Shown: piece after piece, positions 50,949 to 60,407 of the stretch
Numbering within the stretch: position 1 is the stretch's first letter
How the letters are laid out: every line of letters begins with the position of its first letter
From: UBA5420 sp964485345
GTDB taxonomy: Bacteria > Bacillota > Limnochordia > Darwinibacteriales > Darwinibacteriaceae
NCBI GenBank assembly: GCA_964485345.1
Contig: CAZAJB010000006.1
Coordinates: 1 to 64,000, forward strand
Length of the DNA stretch: 64,000 nucleotides
Direction: 5' to 3'
The notes under the pieces: generated by a model
Seen by the model: the letters and a program-made list of their open reading frames with translations, nothing else
The model's database searches: none
Told to the model about the DNA's origin: nothing
Made by a program: the position numbers and the translations under genes

Positions 50949-51701
50949 TTACCGCCCCCCCAAGCTTAACACAATGGCCACACCGGTAGCAATGGCAACA
51001 GAGACCGCCAGGGCTTCAGCACTGCGACTCAGTCCCGAGAGGAGCTCGCCACTGAGCAGGTCGCGAATTGCGGTGGTCATGGCCACACCAGGCGTCAAAA
51101 CCATGACGGCCCCGAGGGTGGTCAGATCGGGATGAATCGGCAAGAGACGAGCCGCCCACATGGTGAGGCTAGCTGCAACGATGGCACCTGTAGCAGCCTG
51201 AAGCACCTTAGGGACAGGATAACGAGCAAGCCAAGCAACCAAGACCAAGACCAGTGCACCAGTTAATCCAGCAATCAGACCCTCAAACCAATTTCCCCCA
51301 AAGATCATCGTGAAGGCCATGGCACCTGCCCCACCAACGAACTGCCACCATATGCTATTCGCTACACTATCCTGGCGCAACTGTACGAGTGCTTCGCTCA
51401 TTTGATCGACCGACATTGTTCCTGCAGAGAAAGCACGGCTTAAGGAGTTGACCTCCGCAATCGTGGAGAGATTGTTATAGGACTCGCGAATCCGACGCAC
51501 CCTTGTGTAGACGCGGCCATCAGGGGCATGCAACGAAATAAAGATCCCTGTAGGTGTAGCAAATCCTTCCACCTGCACAAAGCCCGCGGCAAGGCCCATT
51601 CTTTCTATGGTCTCCTCAACCCGGTACATCTCTGCCCCGCAGGTTAGTAATAATTCGCCTGCAAGTAAAACGAGGCCCACTAATTGCTCCATACCTATCA
51701 T
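50949..51701 (-). CDS. ThrE-family threonine/serine exporter, large subunit (DUF1212)
   Basis: The 250-residue protein has the DUF1212 start (AGELLLTCGAEMYRVEETIE), a cytosolic stretch with ATPTGIFISLHAPDGRVYTR and about five membrane helices in the second half with TLGAVMVLTPGVAMTTAIRD. It should pair with the adjacent small subunit to export threonine or serine. Its start codon region is opposite an M20 peptidase gene, divergent and 76 nt apart. Confidence 0.87.
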   Translation of the reverse strand: MIGMEQLVGLVLLAGELLLTCGAEMYRVEETIERMGLAAGFVQVEGFATPTGIFISLHAPDGRVYTRVRRIRESYNNLSTIAEVNSLSRAFSAGTMSVDQMSEALVQLRQDSVANSIWWQFVGGAGAMAFTMIFGGNWFEGLIAGLTGALVLVLVAWLARYPVPKVLQAATGAIVAASLTMWAARLLPIHPDLTTLGAVMVLTPGVAMTTAIRDLLSGELLSGLSRSAEALAVSVAIATGVAIVLSLGGR

Positions 51702-51777
51702 TCCGTTTCGCTATGCTATCTGGGAAGGAAATCCTATGCCCATGTTGAAAACCAAGATCAATGAGGAGGTTGGTACT

Positions 51778-52890
51778 ATGGATATAAATCAACAACGGTT
51801 AGTCGATGAATTCTTGGAACTCGTGAAAATTGACAGCGCTTCAAAGGATGAGCGCCTCATGGCTGATGCCCTGATGGCCAAATTAGAGGCCCTGGGCTTT
51901 TCCGTTTCTGAAGACGATACCGCCGCAAAAATCGGTGGAACAGCCGGAAATGTCATTGGTATACTAGAGGGTGAGAAAGACGCTCCCCCCTTGCTCTTTT
52001 GTGCCCATATGGACCGGGTGCACCCAGGTCTGGGTATCAAACCCCAGATTAAGGACGGTGTCATTACGAGCGATGGAACCACCATTCTGGCAGCCGACGA
52101 TATAGCCGGCGTCGTGGCGATCCTAGAAGCGATACGCATAATCCAAGAAAAGAAGCTTCCCCACGGACGCCTCGAAATCCTCTTTACAGTAGCCGAAGAA
52201 GGGGGCCTCTATGGGGCAAAATCTGTAGACGCAACCCAGTTTCAAGCACAAGCTGGCTTCTTCATGGATGCAGGCGGCCCGGTAGGTACCATCGTGACTG
52301 CTGCTCCAGCCCAAAAGGGACTCAAGGCCACGATTCATGGAAAAGCAGCCCATGCGGGAGTGGCGCCTGAAGATGGCATCAGTGCCATCGTGATCGCGGC
52401 CGAAGCCATCACAAAAATGAAACTGGGCCGGATTGACCCAGAGACAACAGCCAATATCGGCGTGATTCAAGGCGGAGCAGCCACCAATATTATACCCGAT
52501 AAAGTGGAGTTAAGAGGCGAAGCGCGCTCCCGCAACAACGACAAATTAGATCAACAGATGGACAGCATGGTTGCGGCCCTGAACGCGGCCTCTGCGCGGC
52601 ATGGTGTCAAGGCCGACATTTCTGTTGATCACAGCTATAGTGCCTTCGGCTTAACAGAAAGCGATTACCCTGTACAGCTGGGCGTAAAAGCCGCTGAAGC
52701 CATTGGGCTTCAACCCTCGATTGAAAGTACCGGAGGCGGAAGTGATGCCAATATCATCAATGGCTATGGGATTCCCTCGCTGGTGCTAGGTATGGGCTAT
52801 ACCGACGTACACACAACAGCGGAGTCTATCTCCGTAGAGCAGCTCCTGGTAGCCGCCAAGTACGTCCTCAGTATCATCGCTACAAGTTAA
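51778..52890 (+). CDS. M20-family peptidase (PepT-like tripeptidase)
   Basis: The 370-residue protein is a di-zinc M20 exopeptidase. Seen ligands and motifs are FCAHMDRVHPG, ILAADDIAGVVAILE, TVAEEGGLYGAKS, and MDAGGPVGT, with GKAAHAGVAPEDG in the lid domain and STGGGSDANI late. It resembles tripeptidase T and related PepT-like proteins, which cut N-terminal residues from tripeptides. The ATG at 51778 has GGAGGT before it; the longer frame from 51607 overlaps the divergent ThrE gene. It is a one-gene transcript ending in the terminator at 52900. Confidence 0.92.
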   Translation: MDINQQRLVDEFLELVKIDSASKDERLMADALMAKLEALGFSVSEDDTAAKIGGTAGNVIGILEGEKDAPPLLFCAHMDRVHPGLGIKPQIKDGVITSDGTTILAADDIAGVVAILEAIRIIQEKKLPHGRLEILFTVAEEGGLYGAKSVDATQFQAQAGFFMDAGGPVGTIVTAAPAQKGLKATIHGKAAHAGVAPEDGISAIVIAAEAITKMKLGRIDPETTANIGVIQGGAATNIIPDKVELRGEARSRNNDKLDQQMDSMVAALNAASARHGVKADISVDHSYSAFGLTESDYPVQLGVKAAEAIGLQPSIESTGGGSDANIINGYGIPSLVLGMGYTDVHTTAESISVEQLLVAAKYVLSIIATS

Positions 52891-52899
52891 TGAGAGACG

Positions 52900-52926
52900 A
52901 AAGGGGTCAAAGCGACCCCTTTTTTC
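52900..52926. terminator. Rho-independent terminator between convergent genes
   Basis: AAGGGGTC-loop-GACCCCTT stem with a T-run on the plus strand and A-run on the minus strand. It closes both the M20 peptidase and, on the other strand, the iron alcohol dehydrogenase gene (stop at 52929). Confidence 0.88.
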
Positions 52927-52928
52927 TT

Positions 52929-54029
52929 TTACCCTATACTGGCTGACAGTATTTTGGTTAAATCCGCAGCAGAGGGGTCACCCAGTGAGTTCTTGATGTT
53001 ATTCGTTAGCATGGCTTTCTTGACGTAGCTTGCCAAGGTCTCAGAACTCAGTTCGATCTTCTCAGCAACATCGGCAAACAACACATCCATCAGTTCACCG
53101 AACTCTTGCACGGAGGAAAACCCTAGAAGCTCTAAGGCAGTCTCCACACGCTCTGGTGCTACTCCAGCCGTATACTCTAGGTAGGCCTGCATGCAAACTC
53201 CGTTGGCCCTGCCATGTGGCATTTCGTTGTAGTACGTTAGCGAATACCCGAGAGCATGAACGAGTGTTGTACCGGTCTGTGCAATGGCAATACCACCCAG
53301 ACTCGAAGCCAAGAGCAGGGCATCCCTGGTTGCCAGATCAATTGTCCCTTGGCGAAGGGCCGCGATGGTGGTTCCCCAGAGGGCTATTCCCTGCAAAGCC
53401 ACAAGATCGCTGGCCAACGTAGCCCGCTTGGCTAGGTAACTCTCGATTAAATGGGACAAAGCGTCAACTGCTGTGTCGATTGTTACGTCAAGGGGCAGAG
53501 ACTCCGTATACTTCGGATCCAAGTAGGCAACTCGAGGAAACATATCGGGGCCGCCCAGGCCTTTTTTTGTCTCCTCTTCCTCGATGGTCAAGACTGCATA
53601 CTGTGTCACTTCGCTGCCTGTACCTGCCGTAGTGGGAATCGCCACAACTGGCAAGGCCTGCGTCTTCCAACCGGTCTTGTAAAGCTCTAAGGGATGCTGA
53701 TCATTAACGGCCAAGATCGCCATCACCTTAGCAGCATCTAGGGGAGAACCACCCCCGATCGCCAGGACATAATCGCAACCCTCTCTTTTGGCTAGGGCAC
53801 CGCCTTGCATCACAGTTTCAATCGAAGGGTTATTCTCCACCTGATCAAACATCACGTATTCACCGGGCAGCACAGCCAAGACATCATCGAGTGCCCCACT
53901 CAGACGTGCCGATGACTTTCCTGTGACAATCAGAGCCTTCTGTCCCAAAGCGAGACTATTTCCAGCTTCGCGTACGACCCCTTGTCCATACACCAACTTT
54001 GTGGGCATAAAGTAATTAAACCTGTTCAC
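52929..54029 (-). CDS. Iron-containing alcohol dehydrogenase
   Basis: The 366-residue protein is a group III alcohol dehydrogenase: YGQGVVREAG start, cofactor loop AIGGGSPLDAAK and metal-binding residues in DALSHLIESY and HALGYSLTYYNEMPHGRANG. It oxidises or reduces an alcohol or aldehyde with NAD(P). The GTG start follows AGGAAGGAG. The next gene, MATE, lies upstream on the same strand with a 17-nt gap, so cotranscription is likely. Confidence 0.92.
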   Translation of the reverse strand: MNRFNYFMPTKLVYGQGVVREAGNSLALGQKALIVTGKSSARLSGALDDVLAVLPGEYVMFDQVENNPSIETVMQGGALAKREGCDYVLAIGGGSPLDAAKVMAILAVNDQHPLELYKTGWKTQALPVVAIPTTAGTGSEVTQYAVLTIEEEETKKGLGGPDMFPRVAYLDPKYTESLPLDVTIDTAVDALSHLIESYLAKRATLASDLVALQGIALWGTTIAALRQGTIDLATRDALLLASSLGGIAIAQTGTTLVHALGYSLTYYNEMPHGRANGVCMQAYLEYTAGVAPERVETALELLGFSSVQEFGELMDVLFADVAEKIELSSETLASYVKKAMLTNNIKNSLGDPSAADLTKILSASIG

Positions 54030-54046
54030 TCACAAGCACTCCTTCC

Positions 54047-55408
54047 TTAGATTTTCAGCATCTTCCATTCACCCTTGTTAAACCGTCTTTGAATGAGAAA
54101 GCCTCGCGCAAACAAATCGACAACCATGGCCACCCAAGCTCCGATTAAGCCATAGCCGAGATGGATGGCGAGCAAGTAGGAAAGACCCACTCTGACAACG
54201 ACAAAGCCGACGACAACGATCTTTAAAATAGCTCGAGTATCCCCTGCGCCTCGTAAACCGCCAGCCAAAATCATCCAGGTGGCCAAGGCCGGCTGGGAAA
54301 TTGCCACCAAGCGCAAACAGACGGCAGCGAGCTTAATTACCTCAGGATCGTTAGAAAAGATCCTGACAATGGGTTCGGGCATGACAACGAAGACCACACC
54401 CATAATAGACATGACCAAAATACCGAGATTGCGCGTAACCCGACCCGATTCGGCTGCCTCATCAGGACGGTCAGCACCAAGATTTTGGCCAACCAAGGTC
54501 GTAGAAGCGATGGCAAATCCCGCTCCTGGCATAAAAGAGAGGGATTCGGCATTGAGTGCCACTTGATGGGCAGCGTAGGACACTGTACCCAGAGAGGACA
54601 CGATCATTGTGTAAACGAGCTGGGCGACGCGCATCATCCCTTGCTCAGCACCGGCCGGGACACCAACGTTGGCAATCCGACGAATGATGGTACGATCCGG
54701 CTTAAACGAATCGGTTATCCTCACCCTCAGGACAGGATGGCGAAAAAGGACCCACAAAGCCAAGATACCCCCACATGCTTGGGCTAGGGCTGTCCCGATA
54801 GCAGCACCTGCTACACCCAGGGCAGGAATGGGTCCAACCCCATAAATGAAGACCATATTGCCGATGACATTAATCACATTCACTAAAGCCGTAATTCGCA
54901 TGGGAGTTCGTGTATCTCCGGCTCCCCGCAGAATGGCATTAATCACAATCAAGAAGTAATTAAGGATCATTGCACTCGCGACAATGCGTACATAGCTTGA
55001 GGCCATGCCCAGCACTTCCGCCTCAGAACTACGGAAAAGCACTCCCAAGAGTCCCCGGGCTGTTAAAAGAAAGGTAATCATCACGGCGGCAGACACAAAA
55101 AGACCGAGCACTAAGGATTGCCGGGCAACGTTGCTGGCCTTGGACGATTCGTTCGCACCAATGTGCCGGGCCACGAGCGCGGTACTTCCCGTTGCCAGCG
55201 CTGCAAAGACAGTGAGACCCACCATAGAAATTTGATTCCCCAAACCTGCTGCCGCTAAAGATGCGGCACCCAGACGGCCTACCATGGCTGTATCCACAAT
55301 GCCCACCATAGTATGTAGTAGATTCTCCACGATGGCTGGCCAAGCCAAACTAAGAATTCTCCGGCGGGTATCCGTCTTACCAACCAGAAGCTGCGGCTGT
55401 ACTCCCAA
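54047..55408 (-). CDS. MATE-family efflux transporter
   Basis: The 453-residue protein has about twelve membrane helices in two bundles, with the MATE motifs TRRRILSLAWPAIVENLLHTM, VDTAMVGRLGAASLAAAGLG and (second half) GLRGAGDTRAILKI near the end. MATE pumps extrude cationic drugs or metabolites with Na+ or H+. Divergent from ogt, which starts 86 nt away. Confidence 0.92.
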   Translation of the reverse strand: MGVQPQLLVGKTDTRRRILSLAWPAIVENLLHTMVGIVDTAMVGRLGAASLAAAGLGNQISMVGLTVFAALATGSTALVARHIGANESSKASNVARQSLVLGLFVSAAVMITFLLTARGLLGVLFRSSEAEVLGMASSYVRIVASAMILNYFLIVINAILRGAGDTRTPMRITALVNVINVIGNMVFIYGVGPIPALGVAGAAIGTALAQACGGILALWVLFRHPVLRVRITDSFKPDRTIIRRIANVGVPAGAEQGMMRVAQLVYTMIVSSLGTVSYAAHQVALNAESLSFMPGAGFAIASTTLVGQNLGADRPDEAAESGRVTRNLGILVMSIMGVVFVVMPEPIVRIFSNDPEVIKLAAVCLRLVAISQPALATWMILAGGLRGAGDTRAILKIVVVGFVVVRVGLSYLLAIHLGYGLIGAWVAMVVDLFARGFLIQRRFNKGEWKMLKI

Positions 55409-55493
55409 CGCTCTCTCCCCTTTTCTGCTTCGGAAGGAATGCTACCCTATTCATCGAAGTAATCTCTATTATACATCGAAAGAGGCGTTTTTT

Positions 55494-55991
55494 GTGCACC
55501 AATCCATTTATAAATCACCCCTTGGGCCACTTTTTCTCTGGTTTCAGGGCGATAAGCTTGCCTATGCCACATTTCACGAGGACAGCGGGAAAAACTGGCT
55601 CACTCAGCGTTTTTCCGTTTCGACTTGGGAGCAGAAAACACTCCCTACATCATACCAAGCCGACCTAGACACCTATTTCAGGGGCAGAAGGATTAACTTT
55701 GACTGGCCCCTGCTTTTACTGGGCACGGAGTTTCAAAAAAGGGTCTGGTCAGAAATTCTAGCCGTCCCCCATGGCCAGGTTACAACGTATAAGAAAATCG
55801 GCGAGGCCCTAGGAACGAAGGCCTATCGAGCCATTGGGCAAGCAGTCGGTGCGAACCCCGTGAGCGTCATTGTCCCTTGCCATCGTGTTCTAGGTACGAA
55901 CTCCTTTGGTGGCTATACCGGGGGTTTGAACCTGAAACGTTTGCTCCTAGAGCTCGAAAATGTTACACTAGCCACAAATTTCATGGCTTAG
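55494..55991 (+). CDS. ogt: Methylated-DNA--protein-cysteine methyltransferase
   Basis: Ogt removes O6-alkyl groups from guanine by transfer to a Cys. The 165-residue protein has the active site IVPCHRVLG (Cys129), the helix-turn-helix TTYKKIGEALGTKAYRAIGQ and GYTGGLNLKRLLLELE. The start is GTG 55494 with AAAGAGG before it; the longer frame overlaps MATE. The N-terminal domain is short but usual. It is 6 nt before the HAD gene. Confidence 0.93.
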   Translation: MHQSIYKSPLGPLFLWFQGDKLAYATFHEDSGKNWLTQRFSVSTWEQKTLPTSYQADLDTYFRGRRINFDWPLLLLGTEFQKRVWSEILAVPHGQVTTYKKIGEALGTKAYRAIGQAVGANPVSVIVPCHRVLGTNSFGGYTGGLNLKRLLLELENVTLATNFMA

Positions 55992-55997
55992 GAAGAG

Positions 55998-56600
55998 GTG
56001 AACACGATTTCTACTTTAGTTTTTGGTTTTGATATCGACGGTGTGTTGACCAACGATGACGACGGTGATTGCAGCATTTGGATCAAAGAGGCCAGCCACT
56101 TTTTCGGACTACCCATACCAGAAAAACGCAGCTATTATATCGAAGACGCCTTTAACAAGAGCAAAGAAGAGGTCCGTGCTTTTTTTCAGGCGCGTATCGA
56201 GCATATCTTCAGGGCAGTGCCTATCAGGGATCATGCAGTACAGACCCTGCAAGACCTCCGCGATCAGAAGCACACTATTCATCTGATTACGGCTAGAGAT
56301 GAGCGTCATCGTTCCGTCACAGAGGAATGGCTTAACCGGCAAGGCGTACCGTATGACAGTCTTTTCATGAGTCCACCTCAAGAATCTTACTCCAAGGGAA
56401 CTCTTTGCCAAGAGCTTGGAGTGGGTTTCTTTGTGGACGATAAAGTTGAAAATGCCCTTGAAACGGCAAAGAACGGTGTCTATACCCTACTCTTCCATGC
56501 CTCCCATAACCTGGGCCAGGAGACCTCCTTACCCCTGGTGAAAGACTGGGCCGAAGTCCGCGAGCACATTGCCCGTTATCTAGGAAACAACCCGTTCTAA
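55998..56600 (+). CDS. HAD-superfamily nucleotidase-like protein
   Basis: The 200-residue protein has the HAD motifs FGFDIDGVLTNDDD (nucleophile Asp), HLITARDERH (motif II) and VGFFVDDKVENALET (motif IV), with a small cap insert including AFNKSKEEVRAFFQ. It resembles the 5'(3')-deoxyribonucleotidase-like NT5C/YqfW group. The listed start is GTG 55998. A GAGGTG site overlaps it and would rather suit an ATT at 56010, so the start is uncertain. Its 3' end overlaps the opposite-strand nuclease gene by 21 bp. Confidence 0.78.
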   Translation: MNTISTLVFGFDIDGVLTNDDDGDCSIWIKEASHFFGLPIPEKRSYYIEDAFNKSKEEVRAFFQARIEHIFRAVPIRDHAVQTLQDLRDQKHTIHLITARDERHRSVTEEWLNRQGVPYDSLFMSPPQESYSKGTLCQELGVGFFVDDKVENALETAKNGVYTLLFHASHNLGQETSLPLVKDWAEVREHIARYLGNNPF

Positions 56601-57527
56601 CTCCTTTTGACAGAGCTCATAAAAATTACACCAAGGGCACATGGCCCGAGCATCCGTGAGGGCGAAATCGTCTTTGGGCTTAGGGATATTCAAGCTAACA
56701 TCAATGAGGAGCTCCTGCATTTGCTCCATGCTTTCCCTGGCCCATGTCACCACCCCTTGTAGCTCTTTGGCCGTAAATTCGGCTTCCTTTTGCGTCTGCA
56801 AACTCAGGTATTCCAGTCGTGCCCTAATCTGCTCAGCGGGGATACCATGTTTTTTGTGGACATAGAGGGCATACAGGCCCATTTGATCTGCGTTGTCCTC
56901 CACCTCTTCACCGGTCTTCCAATCGACAATCGTCCAGATACCATCGGGCCTTTTATAGAGCAAATCCGGTACGGCAAAGACAGGGGTTTCGCCCATGGAA
57001 AACGTATCGAACTGCTCGCAGGCAACGAGGGCTACACCTTTTGCCGCCAGTTCCTCCCATACGCTTGAGGCCACCAGAGCCTCAGAGACTTTGCTAATAC
57101 GTTCATTGATCTTTGCTAGAGTAGCCTCGCTAATTTCCAGTTGGTAGTAAAACTCCTGCAGCATATCGACGCGGTTGGGGCGCCTGCGGAAGAGTTCTCC
57201 CTCATCTCGTGAGGACCTCCAGACGCTTCTCAGTCGCCTGCGAATCTCATCCTCTACCACATCAGGACCAGGCAACTCCCTTCCCTCCGTAACACGCTCT
57301 ACCATACGATAGGCGCTCTTATGCAGAGCATCGCCCAAAAGCAAGTACAAATTGCTCAGTTTTTTCAGGCGATAGGCTAGAACCGCTTCTGGCGCGGCGC
57401 CGGACTCCCAACCATTATGCGAACCATAGTAATTGTAGTAATACCGCCTTGGGCAGCTTGTTAAGGTTTGATGACGCGAGAAGGACCAAGACCACTGGGG
57501 ATACTCGCGCCTGACGTAACCACTCAT
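56580..57527 (-). CDS. RecB/Cas4-type PD-(D/E)XK nuclease with Fe-S cluster cysteines
   Basis: The 315-residue protein has a catalytic core with GDALHKSAYRMV (His), AVPDLLYKRPDG (Asp) and TIVDWKTGEEVED (Asp-x-Lys), the PD-(D/E)XK nuclease of the RecB/Cas4/AddB group. Cys25 (SCPRRYYY) and Cys297-x2-Cys300-x5-Cys306 (CPWCNFYELC) have the spacing of a four-cysteine [4Fe-4S] cluster, as in AddB and Cas4. No cas gene or CRISPR array is near. It starts directly after the MscS stop, sharing the transcript with a channel and an ABC exporter, so its role is unknown. Confidence 0.85.
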   Translation of the reverse strand: MSGYVRREYPQWSWSFSRHQTLTSCPRRYYYNYYGSHNGWESGAAPEAVLAYRLKKLSNLYLLLGDALHKSAYRMVERVTEGRELPGPDVVEDEIRRRLRSVWRSSRDEGELFRRRPNRVDMLQEFYYQLEISEATLAKINERISKVSEALVASSVWEELAAKGVALVACEQFDTFSMGETPVFAVPDLLYKRPDGIWTIVDWKTGEEVEDNADQMGLYALYVHKKHGIPAEQIRARLEYLSLQTQKEAEFTAKELQGVVTWARESMEQMQELLIDVSLNIPKPKDDFALTDARAMCPWCNFYELCQKELERVVS

Positions 57528-58730
57528 TTACTGACCCCTTTCTTGCACCAACCCGGCCAGATCGTGACCTCCCGGGACCTGGAACACCCGCAGATCAAAT
57601 TCAGAGACAATTGCCAAGATATGGTCAAAGATATCTGCTGCCGCCCCTTCGTGATTGACCCACCCAACATCCTTCGTAAAGGCGTAGATTTCCAAGGGTA
57701 GACCACTGGGTGTAGGAGGCAATTGACGTACAATCATGATTAAGTCTTGATTGATGGCAGGATGGGCCTTAAGATAGGCTACTAAATAGGCTCGAAACGT
57801 GCCCAAATTGGTCAGATGGCGACCATTGACCACCGAGGCATTCGTGTTATGAACCCGGTTATGCTCTTCTATTTCCTTCGCCCTTTGTCCCAAATAACTC
57901 TGGAGCAGCTCGATATCGTCTAGGTGATCGAAAAGTTCCTGATCTAAGAAGCGAACACTGGTCTGGTCTAGAAGGATCGATCGTTTGATCCGTCTCCCGC
58001 CTCCCTCAAACATGCCCCGCCAGTTGACAAAGGAGTCCTGGGCAAGCTTATGGGTGGGGATCGTAGTGATCGAACGGTCCCAATTTCGCACCCTCACATA
58101 GTGTAACGCTACTTCAACGACATCACCGTCAGCTCCAAACCTGGGAGCTTCGATCCAGTCGCCCACCCGTACCTGATCGCTCATGGTGAGTTGAATACCA
58201 GCAAAGAATGCTAAGATCGTATCTTGGAAGACCAAGAGCAAGACCGCACTCAAAGCGCCCAGACCACCAAGAAGGGCCCAAGGCGATTGTCCTAGGAGTA
58301 AGGAAAAGACCGCGGTGCCCGTAAAGATCCACATAGCAATTTGCAGAATTTGCACAAAGCCCTTGATGGGCATACGACCCGCGATAGGAAAGGTGTTGTA
58401 GATTCTCAGACCGGCCTTCATCAAGCGGTCCAAGGTCACGGCTACTAGAAGGATCACTCCGACCTTAAGAAGATGGTTGACCGGGTCGGTGATGACTTCT
58501 AGAAAGGGTACCACGCGAAACATGATGATACCAGGGATGATGAGGGCGACGGACTTGAGGACCCCCGCCTCGATGACAAAGTCATCCCACTTTGTCGGTG
58601 TCTTGCGAAATAGTCGATACAGCCACTCCAGCAAGTAGGTCTTGCCAAGCCGGAAGGTAACAGAGCTAATTGCCAGTCCAAAGAGGACGATCAGGATATC
58701 ACGTACAATAGGCATTTCTAGAAAATGCAT
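57528..58730 (-). CDS. MscS-family mechanosensitive channel (YbdG/MSCM-like)
   Basis: The 400-residue protein has five membrane helices in the first 180 residues, the MscS pore helix LLGGLGALSAVLLLVFQDTI (with Gly/Ala packing) and the beta domain SDQVRVGDWIEAPRFGADGD, VVEVALHYVRVRNWD. The C-terminal extension matches the YbdG-like group of larger MscS relatives. It lies 9 nt after the ABC permease and abuts the nuclease gene. Confidence 0.9.
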   Translation of the reverse strand: MHFLEMPIVRDILIVLFGLAISSVTFRLGKTYLLEWLYRLFRKTPTKWDDFVIEAGVLKSVALIIPGIIMFRVVPFLEVITDPVNHLLKVGVILLVAVTLDRLMKAGLRIYNTFPIAGRMPIKGFVQILQIAMWIFTGTAVFSLLLGQSPWALLGGLGALSAVLLLVFQDTILAFFAGIQLTMSDQVRVGDWIEAPRFGADGDVVEVALHYVRVRNWDRSITTIPTHKLAQDSFVNWRGMFEGGGRRIKRSILLDQTSVRFLDQELFDHLDDIELLQSYLGQRAKEIEEHNRVHNTNASVVNGRHLTNLGTFRAYLVAYLKAHPAINQDLIMIVRQLPPTPSGLPLEIYAFTKDVGWVNHEGAAADIFDHILAIVSEFDLRVFQVPGGHDLAGLVQERGQ

Positions 58731-58739
58731 AACAACCTC

Positions 58740-60407
58740 CTAAATCCTCGCCCAGAGTTTCCAAGCGACGCGTTTTCCCATATACCAAGCGGCGCCGCCT
58801 AAGATGAATGCGACTGCCAAAAGTTCGAGGGGAATCAACCACATGGTCTGGCTTTGTACATTGAGATAGAAGAGGGCCCCAAGCAGAAAGGCCAGACCTA
58901 GCGTTCCAAAGGCACCAATCATGGAATTCAAGTTGGACTTTACAGCCCTGACCGGACTTGTCCAGTCTAGCATGGGCCGACTAAGATCGAGCAGCACTAG
59001 CAAGTAGGCCATGGCACTTGATAAGAGGATACCAAAGATCGTGCCAAAAACGACCTCCACGACTCCCCAACCAAAGAGGTAGGCAATGGGGATCAAGCCT
59101 ATGAGACATCCGATCGTATTCACTATCTGTGCCGCGGCCACCCTTGTGCGCATGATCTGGTCAATGGAAAGAGGGAGACTGCGCATAAACCATAGATAGC
59201 TGCCTTCCCTGGAAAATGTGGTCGACGGAATCATGGAAAAGGAGATCATCACCAGGAAAAAGAGGGCGATTCCAGCTATGATCAAGAGCGAATCAATCCC
59301 GCCTAAATTGAGTAATGCAAAAGGATTGCCCTCCAGATTCTGGCCAAACAAGGGCAAGAGGGCCATCACCGGTAGAAGCACATAACCGAGAAGCCCATTT
59401 AGAGCGAAGTTCGGGTCTCGCAAAAAGAGCTTTCGTTCCGTTGCGACTAGGGTCATGAAGGCGCTCCTGGCCTCCTGGGCCTCCCCCGTTCTCTGGCGTC
59501 TTCCACTTCCACGCCTTCCCTCTAAACCCGCAATCACTCCCTGGACGAAGACCTTCTCTCCGAGAACATAAAGCACAGCAAGTCCTGCCGTGCCCGCGAG
59601 CACCAAGTAGATGAGATTGATCCACCCTTGAGAATGGCCGGCGTACGCCATGGCCTGGGCCGACCACATGCTCGGTGGGAAGATCCTCCCTACGGCATAA
59701 ATCAGGCTATCGGCCTGACTCAAAAGCTGCTCGATCAGGACATTTGGGTCATCTGTACCCACGTTTTCCTGTAACCAATAGGTTGAACCGAAGACAAGAA
59801 CCACCAGCAGGATCCCGCCTATTAGGGTGAGTCGATCCTTGTAACGACTCAGGTTTACAAAGCGCATCAAGACCACTGCGAGAATGCTAGCAATCATCAA
59901 GGGAATGATGGGTAGGACAAGAAATACCGCGAGGGCGCTGATCACATAGAGCACACCGCCCCGAGCTAGCAAGCCATAACGAATCGATAGTGGCAGCCAA
60001 AGCAAGGCATTGAGTATGTATTGCCCCGTAAGGATGACTCCGAGCTTCGTAACAAGAATCTCCCAGGAACGCAGGGGGAGCGGAACTAAGGCCGGCAGGT
60101 CGCTACTAAAATAGAAGGCGGAGAGCACATAGAAGAATCCAAAAAAGAGCCCTAGGAGTGCCATAATCAGCGTACCAGTAACCAAAGCCAAATGGGGCTG
60201 ACCAAAGGCCAAGCCGGCCATGAAGAGCTGTTCGGTCATAATCCAGACAAACCAGACCCCCAGCACCAAGACGGGAAGAAGGGATGCGCCTATCAAGATC
60301 GGTTCCCAGCTGCGCTGTCTTTTTTTGATGTAATAGTATTTCCCGGCAGACCAGCCATAGTTCACATTCAGTAAAGCCAGGTAGAGACTCCACACCCTAT
60401 TCTTCAT
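58740..60407 (-). CDS. ABC-2-type exporter membrane protein
   Basis: The 555-residue protein has about twelve hydrophobic helices and is the permease of the ATPase next to it. The ATG at 60407 has AAGGTGG before it; the frame opens from 60422. It resembles large ABC-2 permeases of the putative ABC exporter group (YthQ-like), with LPALVPLPLRSWEILVTKLG near residue 115 and FSREGSYLWFMRSLPLS near 405. Substrate unknown. It overlaps the ATPase gene by 11 nt and precedes the MscS channel gene. Confidence 0.8.
   Translation of the reverse strand: MKNRVWSLYLALLNVNYGWSAGKYYYIKKRQRSWEPILIGASLLPVLVLGVWFVWIMTEQLFMAGLAFGQPHLALVTGTLIMALLGLFFGFFYVLSAFYFSSDLPALVPLPLRSWEILVTKLGVILTGQYILNALLWLPLSIRYGLLARGGVLYVISALAVFLVLPIIPLMIASILAVVLMRFVNLSRYKDRLTLIGGILLVVLVFGSTYWLQENVGTDDPNVLIEQLLSQADSLIYAVGRIFPPSMWSAQAMAYAGHSQGWINLIYLVLAGTAGLAVLYVLGEKVFVQGVIAGLEGRRGSGRRQRTGEAQEARSAFMTLVATERKLFLRDPNFALNGLLGYVLLPVMALLPLFGQNLEGNPFALLNLGGIDSLLIIAGIALFFLVMISFSMIPSTTFSREGSYLWFMRSLPLSIDQIMRTRVAAAQIVNTIGCLIGLIPIAYLFGWGVVEVVFGTIFGILLSSAMAYLLVLLDLSRPMLDWTSPVRAVKSNLNSMIGAFGTLGLAFLLGALFYLNVQSQTMWLIPLELLAVAFILGGAAWYMGKRVAWKLWARI

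Noticed and set aside
56580..57527. The Cas4-like nuclease as part of a CRISPR-Cas system
   Set aside because: No repeats, no cas1/cas2 and no effector genes in the window; the gene sits with MscS and an ABC exporter.
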